Shown here piece by piece: positions 1 through 8,996 of a DNA stretch of 51,193 nucleotides (positions are counted from its first letter, which is position 1; each line of letters begins with the position of its first letter). Under the pieces are notes generated by a model, which was not told the origin of the DNA, searched no databases, and saw only the letters and a program-made list of their open reading frames with translations. Source of the stretch: Acinetobacter sp. Ver3 (lineage in GTDB: Bacteria > Pseudomonadota > Gammaproteobacteria > Pseudomonadales > Moraxellaceae). The stretch covers positions 1 to 51,193 of the forward strand of contig NZ_JFYL01000017.1 in the NCBI RefSeq assembly GCF_000632455.1. Reading direction: 5' to 3'. The translations under genes were made by a program, and so were the position numbers.

Positions 1-123
1 TGATAAGCCAATCTCTTTGGCTAAATCATTATTTTGAATTCGACCGTTGGTTTGAAGTTCATGAATGATACTTTTATCGATACGATCTAATTTAACTGAA
101 ATTGATTTAGATATTATTTTCAT
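1..123 (-). CDS. Lrp/AsnC-family transcriptional regulator, N-terminal part
   Basis: The reverse strand reads an open frame from an ATG at 123 to the window edge, giving about 41 residues. They match the helix-turn-helix start of Lrp/AsnC regulators: a 'LDRIDKSIIHELQTNGR' segment followed by 'NNDLAKEIGLS'. These proteins sense amino acids and often control adjacent exporters. The gene is divergent from the LysE-type exporter that starts at 236, the usual arrangement for an Lrp-type regulator and its amino-acid efflux target. The C-terminal ligand-binding domain lies outside the window, so the effector cannot be inferred. Confidence 0.8.
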   Translation of the reverse strand, partial: MKIISKSISVKLDRIDKSIIHELQTNGRIQNNDLAKEIGLS

Positions 124-235
124 ATATTAGAATTAAATTCTAAAAATTAAAGAATAAATAGAATATTTGAAATCCTATTTTATGTAAATTCGAAGATACT
201 TTTTTTTCATTTTCATTAATGATGGAAGAAAGAAA

Positions 236-844
236 ATGTCTACCTATTGGTTATTTGCTTTGACAGTTATCCCTCTTATTTTTACGCCTGGTCCGGATAT
301 GTTATTTATTCTGTCACAGGTAATGGGTAAAAATGCGAAAGCAGGCGTTATGGCGACTTTAGGGGTGTGTTTGGGTTATTTCGTCCATTCTTTTTTAGTC
401 GTTGTGGGTATTGCGGCTATCATTATTTCTTTCCCTATTATTTTTGAAACGATCAAATGGTTAGGAATCTGTTATTTGCTTTATTTGGCATTTAATTTGA
501 TTCGATCTGCGCTTAATCACAAAAATATTGAAATTAAACAAAGTCAGGTCATTAGTCCGATTCGACGCGGTTTTATAACATCCTTACTTAATCCTAAAGG
601 TATGCTTATTTATTTTGCGATTTTGCCTCAATTTATTAACCAGCATACCTCTTCGATTATGGGACAGGGGATTGTCTTATCCCTAATCTTCATTGGATTA
701 TGCTTAATTATTTATTCATCATTGAGTTTTGTATTTGCATTTTTGACACAGAAAACAGGGATAAATGAAAAACGTCAAAAATGGATTGATGGTGGTTCGG
801 GAGTGATGCTTTCATTGGCAGCAACATGGCTCATTGTGAATTAA
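236..844 (+). CDS. LysE/RhtB-family amino-acid exporter
   Basis: A 202-residue inner-membrane protein with about six hydrophobic segments. The N-terminal 'TPGPDMLFILSQ' motif is diagnostic for the LysE/RhtB efflux family, and 'SLLNPKGMLIYFAILPQF' in the middle is the second family signature. The length is normal. The ATG at 236 has a GGAAG at 224-228. Family members export amino acids such as homoserine, threonine, lysine or leucine; the substrate cannot be read from the sequence. Control by the divergent Lrp-type gene is likely by position. A strong hairpin terminator follows directly, so the gene is probably monocistronic. Confidence 0.88.
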   Translation: MSTYWLFALTVIPLIFTPGPDMLFILSQVMGKNAKAGVMATLGVCLGYFVHSFLVVVGIAAIIISFPIIFETIKWLGICYLLYLAFNLIRSALNHKNIEIKQSQVISPIRRGFITSLLNPKGMLIYFAILPQFINQHTSSIMGQGIVLSLIFIGLCLIIYSSLSFVFAFLTQKTGINEKRQKWIDGGSGVMLSLAATWLIVN

Positions 845-851
845 CATTAAA

Positions 852-878
852 AAAGCGCAAACTAATGTTTGCGCTTTC
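852..878 (+). terminator. Intrinsic terminator after the LysE-type exporter
   Basis: A perfect 11-bp stem (852-862 with 867-877, AAAGCGCAAAC arm) closes a TAAT loop, seven bases after the stop codon. The T-run is the end of the stem itself (TTT) followed by CTATTC, so the U-tract is short. The A-rich left arm may let it work on both strands. Confidence 0.8.
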
Positions 879-1130
879 TATTCAAATAGATTTAACTTTG
901 GTTAAATTATACTCAAAAAGAATAGCTGTTATTGTAATTTTTGCTGTCTGTTATGACATTTTTTACCTCAAATTTGGTGACTCACGCCAACGCTTTTCAA
1001 CGTAAAATAAGAGTCTACAGCATCAATTCAACTGATGTAGTTAATAAATTAAAAAAATATTAAAAATCAAAGTTTAATTTTTTACAAAAAATATTGAAAA
1101 GCTGACAAATTTATTAACAAAATAATTTTG

Positions 1131-1145
1131 TGAACGCTCCGTTCA
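1131..1145. promoter_or_regulatory. TetR-like palindromic operator candidate upstream of etfBA
   Basis: A perfect inverted repeat TGAACG-CTC-CGTTCA lies about 150 bp before etfB, in the 450-bp gap between the exporter and etfB. Short palindromes of this kind are typical of TetR-family repressors, several of which control fatty-acid oxidation genes and the electron-transfer flavoproteins they need. The rest of the gap (about 880-1296) is AT-rich with no gene seen. The regulator is not in the window, so the assignment is inference. Confidence 0.4.
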
Positions 1146-1296
1146 ACGAAAATTACGCTTTTTTACAGCAGTTTTGTGAATTGTGACTTGACCGAAATGC
1201 CAAACACATTGCAAGATAGGACACCTAAAAATTTTAAATGAAGAGTTATTATAACTTTTCTGAATATTTACTTCTGTTAAAACAGCCGAGGATTAC

Positions 1297-2049
1297 ATGA
1301 AGGCTCTTGTTGCTGTAAAACGTGTGGTTGATGCCAACGTTAAAGTTCGCGTAAAGCCGGACAATAGTGGGGTTGACCTTACTAACGTTAAAATGTCAAT
1401 TAACCCATTCTGTGAAATCGCAGTGGAAGAAGCGGTTCGCTTAAAAGAAAAAGGAACTGTTTCAGAAATCGTTGTTGTTTCTATTGGTCCTAAAGAAGCG
1501 CAAGAACAAATCCGTTCTGCAATGGCGCTTGGTGCAGACCGCGGTATCCTAGTTGAAGCTGATGATAGCCAACTTGGTGCTTTAGAAGTTGCGAAGATTC
1601 TTAAAGGCGTTGTAGACGCTGAACAGCCACAACTTATCCTTCTTGGTAAACAAGCAATTGATGACGACTCTAACCAAGTTGGTCAGATGCTTGGTGCATT
1701 ACTTGGTGCTGGTCAAGGTACATTTGCTTCAGAAGTTAAAGTTGAAGGCGATAAAGTACAAGTGACTCGTGAAATCGACGGTGGTTTACAAACTGTTGAA
1801 CTAGCACTTCCAGCGATTATTACGACTGACTTACGTTTGAATGAGCCACGTTATGCTGCTCTACCAAATATCATGAAAGCACGTAAGAAACCGCTTGATA
1901 CTAAATCTCCTGCAGATTTTGGTGTTAATCCTGCAACTAAGCTTAAGACTGTTAAAGTTGAAGCGCCTGCTGAACGTAAAGCTGGTGTTCAAGTGAAGTC
2001 TGTTGATGAGCTTGTTGAAAAACTAAAAAATGAAGCGAAAGTGATCTAA
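1297..2049 (+). CDS. etfB: Electron transfer flavoprotein, beta subunit
   Basis: EtfB (250 residues, normal length) forms a heterodimer with EtfA and binds AMP. The complex collects electrons from acyl-CoA and other dehydrogenases and passes them to ETF-ubiquinone oxidoreductase. The N-terminal '[20 protein letters not shown]', the 'GADRGILVE' segment and the family signature '[23 protein letters not shown]' are all present. It is followed by etfA after an 18-bp gap, so the two form an operon. The ATG at 1297 is the natural start because it matches the family N-terminus. Confidence 0.96.
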   Translation: MKALVAVKRVVDANVKVRVKPDNSGVDLTNVKMSINPFCEIAVEEAVRLKEKGTVSEIVVVSIGPKEAQEQIRSAMALGADRGILVEADDSQLGALEVAKILKGVVDAEQPQLILLGKQAIDDDSNQVGQMLGALLGAGQGTFASEVKVEGDKVQVTREIDGGLQTVELALPAIITTDLRLNEPRYAALPNIMKARKKPLDTKSPADFGVNPATKLKTVKVEAPAERKAGVQVKSVDELVEKLKNEAKVI

Positions 2050-2067
2050 TACAGAAGGATAAAAATC

Positions 2068-3000
2068 ATGAGTATTTTAGTAATCGCTGAGCACGACAAC
2101 AAAGCACTTAACGGTGCAACTTTAAACGTTGTAGCTGCGGCTCAAAAAATCGGTGGTGATATCACTGTATTAGTTGCTGGTTCAGGCGCTCAAGCAGTTG
2201 CTGATGAAGCTGCTAAAGTTGCTGGTGTAAGCAAAGTTCTTTTAGCTGACGATGCTGCATATGCAAACCAATTGGCTGAAAATGTAGCGAAGCTTGTTGC
2301 TTCAATTGGTGCAGGTTATTCACACATTCTTGCGGCGTCTACAACGACGGGCAAAAACGTACTTCCACGTGCTGCAGCACTTCTTGATGTTAGTATGATT
2401 ACTGACATTATTGCAGTTGATGGTCCTAAAACTTTCAAGCGTCCAATCTATGCTGGTAACGCGATTGCAACTGTAGAGTCTGGTGAATCAGTTGTTGTTG
2501 GTACAGTTCGTGGTACAGCGTTTGATGCAGTTGCTGCTGAAGGTGGATCTGCTGCGGTTGAAGCTGCAACTTCTACTGGTGATGCGGGTATTTCTAAGTT
2601 CATATCTGAAGAAATCGTAAAATCAGAACGTCCAGAGTTAACAGCAGCTCGCATTGTTGTATCTGGTGGACGTGGTGTAGGTTCTGGTGAGAACTACCAT
2701 AAAGTACTTGATCCATTAGCTGATAAGCTTGGTGCAGCTCAAGGTGCATCTCGTGCAGCAGTAGATGCTGGTTTCGTTCCAAACGATATGCAAGTTGGTC
2801 AAACGGGTAAAATCGTTGCGCCAGACCTTTATATTGCTGTAGGTATCTCTGGTGCGATTCAGCACTTGGCAGGTATGAAAGATTCTAAGGTGATCGTTGC
2901 GATCAACAAAGATGAAGAAGCTCCAATTAATGCAGTAGCTGACTACTGGTTAGTAGGTGACTTAAATACAGTGGTTCCAGAATTAGTTTCTAAAATCTAA
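2068..3000 (+). CDS. etfA: Electron transfer flavoprotein, alpha subunit
   Basis: EtfA (310 residues, normal length) binds the redox-active FAD. The C-terminal FAD-binding signature 'LYIAVGISGAIQHLAGMKDS' with the following 'INKDEEAPI' is intact, as is 'VSGGRGVGSGENY', which contacts the flavin. An AAGGAT ribosome-binding site precedes the ATG. It is cotranscribed with etfB and both genes end at the terminator that follows. The subunit pair should serve beta-oxidation and amino-acid catabolism; fadH further along the window is functionally related but not linked. Confidence 0.96.
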   Translation: MSILVIAEHDNKALNGATLNVVAAAQKIGGDITVLVAGSGAQAVADEAAKVAGVSKVLLADDAAYANQLAENVAKLVASIGAGYSHILAASTTTGKNVLPRAAALLDVSMITDIIAVDGPKTFKRPIYAGNAIATVESGESVVVGTVRGTAFDAVAAEGGSAAVEAATSTGDAGISKFISEEIVKSERPELTAARIVVSGGRGVGSGENYHKVLDPLADKLGAAQGASRAAVDAGFVPNDMQVGQTGKIVAPDLYIAVGISGAIQHLAGMKDSKVIVAINKDEEAPINAVADYWLVGDLNTVVPELVSKI

Positions 3001-3017
3001 TTCAGCATTGCTGTACT

Positions 3018-3071
3018 AATGCTCTGATCGAGTAATGATTCATTTCATTTTACTTGGTCAGGGCATTTTTA
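3018..3071 (+). terminator. Intrinsic terminator of etfBA
   Basis: An 18-bp stem (3018-3035 with 3050-3067, including four G-U pairs) encloses a 14-base loop and is followed by a T-run. It lies 17 bases after the etfA stop. Confidence 0.85.
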
Positions 3072-3164
3072 TATTTAATCATCAAAAAAATCTCATAAAA
3101 CAAAATTATAGATTATTCTCATCAAGGGATCAGAATTTACCGTTTTATATGTTTTTTGTAATTG

Positions 3165-3173
3165 TGATATGAT
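3165..3173 (+). promoter_or_regulatory. Candidate extended -10 promoter of the membrane-protein gene
   Basis: TGaTATGAT forms an extended -10 element about 60 bp before the TTG start at 3233. No good -35 is seen at the normal spacing, which extended -10 promoters can tolerate. Called by eye only. Confidence 0.35.
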
Positions 3174-3232
3174 TCGCCATCATTTTTTAAGCTCATTCAT
3201 ACTTTCAATGTATTAATGAGGGAGTTTGTGTT

Positions 3233-3841
3233 TTGCTGGTCGACACCCGAATAACATTACCGCTTGTTCTAATCGCGGTCTCATGTTTAATTTTTCCATT
3301 ATTTAATCAAGTCCATTTCAATGTGTTTGGTATGGAAGACGTGCGTCTGATTGAAAATTTACAGGCTCTTTTATTGTTGTCCTTTGCAGTTATTAGCTAT
3401 TTTTACATAAAGCCTTTACAGCTTAGAGAAGGTAAGAAAGAGTTTTGGCTTTGGGCTGTTTGCTGGTGGGTTTTATTGTTTGGTCGTAGTACCAGTTGGG
3501 GGCGAGATTATTTCCCTGATGTCCCCAAAATCTATTTTCGAGGTATCTCAATTGTATTGATTGGGTCTGTGGTTTTTCCACTATTGAACCAAAAATTACG
3601 CACAGAGATTGTGAACAAGTTTAAGACAGCTATTATCCCAGTTTGGGCCTTGGTTTTGGCTGTGATTGGGCTCGTTGTTTCTGATGCGATAGAGCATCAT
3701 CGCTTTATAGGGATGCTCCTGCTCACAGAAAATAGTAATGAAAGCTTACTCGAAGAGCTGTATGAGTTTCCGTTAATTTTAAGCTTATTTGCAATTTCTT
3801 TTAGTTTAATGAAAGCGGACAAGCGCGAACTTCATCATTGA
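3233..3841 (+). CDS. Hypothetical inner-membrane protein, 202 residues
   Basis: Not recognised as a named family. The protein has about six hydrophobic segments: near residues 7-24, 43-59, 72-85, 102-117, 136-150 and 177-192. Soluble loops carry conserved-looking 'GRSTSWGRDYFPD' and 'SDAIEHHRF' motifs. The charged and histidine residues at the membrane edge could bind metal or haem, but that is speculation. The start is a TTG at 3233, chosen because a GGAG at 3221-3224 sits eight bases upstream and the only in-frame ATG would remove the first membrane segment. The gene stands alone between two terminators. Confidence 0.75.
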   Translation: MLVDTRITLPLVLIAVSCLIFPLFNQVHFNVFGMEDVRLIENLQALLLLSFAVISYFYIKPLQLREGKKEFWLWAVCWWVLLFGRSTSWGRDYFPDVPKIYFRGISIVLIGSVVFPLLNQKLRTEIVNKFKTAIIPVWALVLAVIGLVVSDAIEHHRFIGMLLLTENSNESLLEELYEFPLILSLFAISFSLMKADKRELHH

Positions 3842-3860
3842 AGAATATTCATGTATTTAT

Positions 3861-3885
3861 AAAGATCCTTACGAGGATCTTTTTT
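3861..3885 (+). terminator. Intrinsic terminator after the membrane-protein gene
   Basis: A 9-bp stem (AAAGATCCT with AGGATCTTT) closes a TACG tetraloop and runs into T8, 20 bases after the stop codon. Confidence 0.88.
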
Positions 3886-4007
3886 ATGTATAAGTAGCAA
3901 AAAAGTGATTTTTATCATTCATTTTAGGGCAATACTGTTTAAGAATTTTGTGTTGAAAATTTAGTCATTTTTATGAATAAAATTAAACAGATCATCCATA
4001 AAATTTA

Positions 4008-4036
4008 GGGACAAAAATACGGATTTGTGCTATAAT
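4008..4036 (+). promoter_or_regulatory. Candidate sigma-70 promoter of gyrA
   Basis: A perfect TATAAT at 4031-4036 lies 17 bp after GGGACA (4008-4013, four of six matches to TTGACA). Initiation near 4043 would leave a leader of about 100 bases. The rest of the 3886-4145 gap is AT-rich with nothing else evident. Confidence 0.6.
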
Positions 4037-4145
4037 TTTCGGCTGAGTTTTAGAATTTAGCTCCATAGATTTTGGGCTAATTTTTTGCAAGATTGATTAT
4101 ATAAATCGAGCAGTTTCTTCAAGCTGTTTGTAATAAGGAGTATGC

Positions 4146-7121
4146 ATGAGCGTATCGGAAATTCGACCGATTGCCATTGAGGATGAACTGAAGAGCTCAT
4201 ATCTCGACTATGCTATGAGTGTCATTGTCTCTCGTGCACTACCAGACGTTAGAGATGGTTTAAAGCCAGTTCATCGCCGTGTTCTTTATGCGATGCATGA
4301 GCTTGGAAATGATTATAACAAAGCTTACAAAAAATCAGCGCGTGTCGTTGGTGATGTAATCGGTAAATACCACCCTCATGGTGACTCTGCTGTATACGAA
4401 ACAATCGTTCGTATGGCACAAGATTTCAGTTTACGTTATCAGTTGGTTGATGGTCAGGGTAACTTCGGCTCTGTTGATGGTGACAGTGCAGCAGCGATGC
4501 GTTATACCGAAGTGCGTATGCGTAAATTAACGCATGAACTGTTAGCTGATTTAGAAAAAGATACAGTAGAGTGGGAAGATAACTACGACGGTTCAGAGCG
4601 TATCCCACAAGTTATGCCAACTCGTGTGCCAAATTTACTCATTAATGGTGTCACGGGTATTGCTGTAGGTATGGCAACCAATATGGCGCCGCATAATATG
4701 ACTGAAGTGGTCAATGCGTGCTTAGCCTATGCCAATAATCCGAATATCAGTATTGAAGGATTGATGGAACATATTTCGGGTCCAGACTTTCCTACAGGCG
4801 GTATCATTTACGGTAAATCGGGTATTGTTGATGCTTACCGTACTGGTAAAGGTCGTTTATTTATTCGTGGTAAGTACCATTTAGAAGAAGATCAAAAAAC
4901 AGGTCGTACGACGATTGTATTCACTGAAATTCCATATCAAGTGAACAAAGCAAAAACGATTGAACGTATTGCTGAACTTGTGAAAGAGAAGAAGCTCGAA
5001 GGTATTTCAGAGTTACGCGACGAATCTGATAAAGAAGGGATGCGTATTGCAATTGACTTAAAGCGTGGCGAAAACGCTGAAGTAATTGTTAATAATTTAT
5101 TCCAAAATACTCAGCTTCAAAATTCATTCAGTATTAATATGGTTTGCTTGGATAATGGCCAGCCAAAGCTGATGAATTTAAAAGACATCATTGCTGCTTT
5201 CATTCGCCATCGTCAAGAAGTTGTAACACGTCGTACGATGTTCGAATTACGTAAAGCGCGTGAACGTGGTCATATCTTGGAAGGTTTAACGGTTGCTTTA
5301 GCAAATATTGATGCCATCATCGAAACCATTAAAACCTCTGCGAATCCGCAAGAAGCACGTGAACGTTTGCAAGCAGGGGAATGGTCTGCAGGTGGCGTAG
5401 TTGCTTTATTAGAAAAAGCAGGTTCAGTATCTGTTCGCCCAGATGAAATTGAAGGCGAAGATCCTAATAAACCGTTTGGATTATCTGGCAATATTTATCG
5501 TCTCTCACCAACTCAAGTGGGTGCAATTTTAGAATTACGTTTGCATCGTTTAACTGGTTTAGAACAAGATAAGCTGCATGCAGAATATTCTGAAATATTG
5601 GCACAAATTGCAGAGTTGACAGCAATTCTTAATGATTTTGAATTGTTGATGAACGTGATTCGTGAAGAGCTAGCACTTATTCTTCAGCAATATGGTGATG
5701 AGCGTCGTACTGCGATTGTAGAATCTCGTGTAGATTTCTCTCGTGAAGATTTAATTCCAGAAGAGCAAGTTGTTCTAACGGTTTCTCAATCAGGCTATGC
5801 GAAAACACAGCCACTTTCTGATTATGCTGCGCAACGTCGTGGTGGGCGTGGTAAATCAGCAACGTCTATGAAAGAAGATGATTACATTCAACATCTGATT
5901 GTTACATCTAACCATGCAACAGTTTTATGCTTTACCAATGTCGGCAAAGTCTATCGCTTAAAAGTTTTTGAAGTGCCTCAAGCTTCTCGTGGTGCAAAAG
6001 GTCGTCCTATGGTGAACTTATTGCCATTAGATGAAAATGAGACAATTACTGCTATTCTGCCAGTGATTGATGCACCGAAGAAATTTAAAGAACGTCTAGC
6101 GGATTTCCGTCAGTTTGTTAAATCTCATCAAGTTCAATTACAGCAAAACGAAATCATTGCTGCACACTATGATGCATTAGAAAAATCATTTGCTGATCTA
6201 GCAGATGGTGACGATCTATCGGACGAATTGCGTACACATCTGAAAGAGTTAGGAGTTGAATTATCAACTACAGATCTTGATGATGAAGTAGTAGTTGAAT
6301 TTGCTGAGCTTGCAGAAAACTTACGTAAAAACTTCTATGTCTTTATGGCAACTGAATACGGTACGATCAAGCGAGTTGAACTTGAGCAGTTCTCTAATGT
6401 ACGTTCAAATGGTTTACGTGCAATCGAGTTAGCTGGAGATGACCGTTTAATTGGTGTTGCGATTACTGACGGTGAACAACAAATTATGTTGTTCTCGAAT
6501 GAAGGTAAAGCGATTCGATTTGCAGAAACTGATGTACGTGCAATGGGTCGATCTGCGAAAGGTGTACGTGGTATGCGTGTCACCATTGGATTGGCTCAAG
6601 CGGAAGAAATTGAAGATAATGATGTAGATTCAGAAGATGAAGATACGGATTCTAATTTCCTAAGCCGTATTGTTTCATTAGTCGTTGTTCCGGAAACAGG
6701 TGAAGTGCTTTGTGCTTCAGCAAATGGTTACGGTAAGCGTACGCCAGTGGATGACTTCCCGACCAAGAAACGTGGTGGTAAAGGCGTCATTGCGATCAAG
6801 ACATCTGATCGTAATGGTGAGCTAGTTGGTGCGGTAGCGATCGATGTCAGCAAAGAAGTCATGCTGATTTCTGATGGTGGTACGCTAGTACGTACTCGTG
6901 CATCTGAAATTGCTCAGACGGGTCGTAATGCACAAGGTGTACGTTTAATCCGCTTAGGTGAAAACGAGACATTGGTTGGTGTTGAAGCGATTGAAGCTGT
7001 TGAGGAAGATGATTTTATAGAATCAGTTGAAGGTGAAGAGGCTTCAATTGAATCTAATGAATCAGTAGATACTCAAGAAATTGATACGACTGATAGCGAT
7101 GAAAAATCTACAGATGAATAA
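4146..7121 (+). CDS. gyrA: DNA gyrase subunit A with an inserted segment in the C-terminal domain
   Basis: GyrA is the DNA breakage-reunion subunit of the A2B2 gyrase. The active-site tyrosine is Y120 in '[10 protein letters not shown]'; the GyrA-box is QRRGGRG at 563-569. The quinolone-determining positions are the susceptible residues S81 and E85 (E. coli 83 and 87). At 991 residues it is about 85 longer than the roughly 904 I recall for A. baumannii GyrA. The extra length lies near residues 644-727, between 'AILPV' and 'FYVFMAT', which are adjacent in ordinary GyrA. The insert is highly charged and predicted helical ('[16 protein letters not shown]'). The frame stays open with normal codon use. 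Two acidic tracts, near 820-835 and at the C-terminus, are normal for the genus. The start has a TAAGGAG site. Confidence 0.97.
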   Translation: MSVSEIRPIAIEDELKSSYLDYAMSVIVSRALPDVRDGLKPVHRRVLYAMHELGNDYNKAYKKSARVVGDVIGKYHPHGDSAVYETIVRMAQDFSLRYQLVDGQGNFGSVDGDSAAAMRYTEVRMRKLTHELLADLEKDTVEWEDNYDGSERIPQVMPTRVPNLLINGVTGIAVGMATNMAPHNMTEVVNACLAYANNPNISIEGLMEHISGPDFPTGGIIYGKSGIVDAYRTGKGRLFIRGKYHLEEDQKTGRTTIVFTEIPYQVNKAKTIERIAELVKEKKLEGISELRDESDKEGMRIAIDLKRGENAEVIVNNLFQNTQLQNSFSINMVCLDNGQPKLMNLKDIIAAFIRHRQEVVTRRTMFELRKARERGHILEGLTVALANIDAIIETIKTSANPQEARERLQAGEWSAGGVVALLEKAGSVSVRPDEIEGEDPNKPFGLSGNIYRLSPTQVGAILELRLHRLTGLEQDKLHAEYSEILAQIAELTAILNDFELLMNVIREELALILQQYGDERRTAIVESRVDFSREDLIPEEQVVLTVSQSGYAKTQPLSDYAAQRRGGRGKSATSMKEDDYIQHLIVTSNHATVLCFTNVGKVYRLKVFEVPQASRGAKGRPMVNLLPLDENETITAILPVIDAPKKFKERLADFRQFVKSHQVQLQQNEIIAAHYDALEKSFADLADGDDLSDELRTHLKELGVELSTTDLDDEVVVEFAELAENLRKNFYVFMATEYGTIKRVELEQFSNVRSNGLRAIELAGDDRLIGVAITDGEQQIMLFSNEGKAIRFAETDVRAMGRSAKGVRGMRVTIGLAQAEEIEDNDVDSEDEDTDSNFLSRIVSLVVVPETGEVLCASANGYGKRTPVDDFPTKKRGGKGVIAIKTSDRNGELVGAVAIDVSKEVMLISDGGTLVRTRASEIAQTGRNAQGVRLIRLGENETLVGVEAIEAVEEDDFIESVEGEEASIESNESVDTQEIDTTDSDEKSTDE

Positions 7122-7133
7122 TTTGTAGGAATT

Positions 7134-7162
7134 AAAAAAGGACGCTGAAGCGTCCTTTTTTA
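7134..7162 (+). terminator. Intrinsic terminator of gyrA
   Basis: The stem AAAAAAGGACGC pairs with GCGTCCTTTTTT around a TGAA tetraloop, 12 bases after the gyrA stop. Confidence 0.92.
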
Positions 7163-7197
7163 ATTAACAATAGTCTAAAAAAGAATTTTAATTAAAA

Positions 7198-7281
7198 ATG
7201 AAACTCAAATTTAATTATAGCTTGCTGATTGTAATAGCGCTGTTTATAACAGCATGTAGTGAACCCTTTCATTTCAGCTGA
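7198..7281 (+). CDS. Possible 27-residue lipoprotein peptide
   Basis: A short frame directly after the gyrA terminator encodes a Lys-rich start, a hydrophobic stretch 'LLIVIALFITAC' ending in a lipobox with the lipidated Cys at residue 20, and only seven residues after it. It could be a tiny lipoprotein of the entericidin/LptM size class or the surviving 5' end of a decayed lipoprotein gene. No good ribosome-binding site is visible. Continuing in the other frames meets stops soon after. The remaining 7282-7646 stretch holds no further convincing gene. Confidence 0.35.
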   Translation: MKLKFNYSLLIVIALFITACSEPFHFS

Positions 7282-7646
7282 ATGAAGGAGAGAGGGGAAT
7301 CTGAGGAATATTGTTCATAAACAAAACATTCAGCTGTAAATACTGATGCGCTTTATAATGGTGAGATGTTTTAAGTGTTCGCTTGAAATGAAAGACAATA
7401 CAACGAAATAGTCATAATAAATTTTGTCAGATTGAGAGCTGTTGTAGTGAGCGATTTAAACTTACTAACTACGGTGTCTCTCAAAATATAGTAAACATAA
7501 ATCTCTGATAAATGTAGAGCTTATTGAAAAAATAGCTTTAGTGTGAAAACAAGATTGAAATTATTTAAGTTGAATATACTGCAAGCTATGGTTATCTGTG
7601 GTTAAATGCCATCATTTTATTGTGTTTCACTCTGAAAGGAAAAATC

Positions 7647-8729
7647 ATGCGCGCGTACAACTTCTGTGCTGGTCCTGCTGCATTACCTACTGCTGTATTA
7701 GAAAAAGCTCAAGCTGAGATGCTTGATTGGCAGGGTAAGGGCCTATCAATCATGGAAATGAGTCATCGTAGTGCAGACTACGTCGCTGTTGCTGAAAAAG
7801 CAGAAGCAGACTTACGCAAGTTGATGAATATTCCTGAGAACTACAAAGTGCTTTTCTTACAGGGTGGTGCTTCTCTACAATTCTCTGCGATTCCATTGAA
7901 TCTATTAGGGAAAAATAACAAAGCAGATTATATCCATACTGGCATTTGGTCTGAAAAAGCTTTAAAAGAAGCAAAACGTTATGGCGAAATTAACGTGATC
8001 GAAGCTGGTATTAAAGATGCAGATGGTAATCTTGCAATTTCTGATGAAAGTACATGGAATTTATCTGCTGATGCTGCCTATGTTCATTATGCCGATAACG
8101 AAACGATTGGTGGTATTCAATTTAAAAATATCCCAACTACGGATAAACCACTGGTTGCAGATTTATCTTCTAGTATTTTGTCGGCACCAATTGATGTTTC
8201 AAAGTTCGGTCTTATTTACGCGGGTGCGCAAAAAAATATCGGTCCTGCTGGTTTAACTTTGGTAATCATTCGTGATGATTTATTAGACCAAGCAAAAGAA
8301 GAAATTCCGAGCATTTTGAAGTATTCAGCGCAAGCGAAGAATGATTCTATGGTGAATACACCGTCTACTTATGCTTGGTATTTATCAGGCTTAGTATTTG
8401 AATGGTTGCTTGAACAGGGTGGTGTAGAGGCAATTCATCAAGTGAACCAGCAAAAAGCTGAATTGTTGTATGGTTATATTGATTCAAGTGACTTCTATGC
8501 AAATCCAATTGCGAAAGAATATCGTTCAATTATGAATGTACCATTTACATTGGCGAAGCCTGAACTTGAAAAGCAATTCCTGAAAGAAGCAGAGGAAAAT
8601 AATTTATTAAATCTTGCAGGACATCGTTCAGTAGGTGGTATGCGTGCGAGTATTTACAATGCAGTGCCACTTGAGGGTGTACAAGCTCTTGTGAAATTTA
8701 TGGATGATTTTGCGAAGCGTAATGCTTAA
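7647..8729 (+). CDS. serC: Phosphoserine aminotransferase
   Basis: SerC (360 residues, normal length) is a PLP enzyme that converts 3-phosphohydroxypyruvate to 3-phosphoserine in serine synthesis. It also acts on the 4-carbon analogue in pyridoxal-phosphate synthesis, the step after PdxB, which is encoded near 37 kb. The PLP-binding lysine is K196 in 'YAGAQKNIGPAG'. The N-terminal 'NFCAGPAALP' and C-terminal 'GHRSVGGMRASIYNA' motifs are intact. The open frame extends nine codons upstream to a TTG, but the ATG at 7647 has GAAAGGA seven bases upstream and matches the family N-terminus. The gene is monocistronic. Confidence 0.96.
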   Translation: MRAYNFCAGPAALPTAVLEKAQAEMLDWQGKGLSIMEMSHRSADYVAVAEKAEADLRKLMNIPENYKVLFLQGGASLQFSAIPLNLLGKNNKADYIHTGIWSEKALKEAKRYGEINVIEAGIKDADGNLAISDESTWNLSADAAYVHYADNETIGGIQFKNIPTTDKPLVADLSSSILSAPIDVSKFGLIYAGAQKNIGPAGLTLVIIRDDLLDQAKEEIPSILKYSAQAKNDSMVNTPSTYAWYLSGLVFEWLLEQGGVEAIHQVNQQKAELLYGYIDSSDFYANPIAKEYRSIMNVPFTLAKPELEKQFLKEAEENNLLNLAGHRSVGGMRASIYNAVPLEGVQALVKFMDDFAKRNA

Positions 8730-8741
8730 AAATCAGTTTGT

Positions 8742-8773
8742 AAAAAAGCCTGTCATATGACAGGCTTTTTTTT
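8742..8773 (+). terminator. Intrinsic terminator of serC
   Basis: A perfect palindrome centred at 8756/8757 (AAAAAAGCCTGTC arm) is followed by T8, 12 bases after the serC stop. Confidence 0.92.
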
Positions 8774-8813
8774 ATGCACTAAAACGCAGATGAAAGTAAT
8801 CAACACTAATTTA

Positions 8814-8963
8814 TTAAAATGCTGGAATAAGATTGGTAAAGTGGAAAATAAAAGCAGCGAGGAAAACACCTAAGAAAAAGAAACAGTAAGCACCCTTGTC
8901 TACTCGAATACGAGGGCGTGCTTGTTCCATTAAGCCTGTTGATTGTTCCGGTATAATTTTCAT
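8814..8963 (-). CDS. Small single-pass membrane protein, 49 residues
   Basis: A reverse-strand frame from an ATG at 8963 to a TAA at 8814. The first 24 residues are polar and charged ('LMEQARPRIRVDKG'). The rest is one hydrophobic helix ('AYCFFFLGVFLAAFIFHF') ending in 'IPAF'. An AGG lies eight bases upstream of the ATG. The clean amphipathic layout and a plausible start suggest a real gene. It could be a small subunit or stabiliser of a membrane complex; I do not recognise a family. It lies downstream of, and on the same strand as, the hypothetical gene ending at 8997 and may be cotranscribed with it. Confidence 0.6.
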   Translation of the reverse strand: MKIIPEQSTGLMEQARPRIRVDKGAYCFFFLGVFLAAFIFHFTNLIPAF

Positions 8964-8996
8964 CTAGGAGCCTAAATATTACTTTATAGTTAAATC

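Noticed and set aside
2448..2782. Reverse-strand frames inside etfA and similar frames inside gyrA, fadH, maeB and argG
   Set aside because: They lie wholly within well-supported genes on the other strand and have low-complexity translations, so they are shadows.
4386..4402. Quinolone-resistance substitution in GyrA
   Set aside because: Residues 81 (Ser) and 85 (Glu) are the susceptible type.
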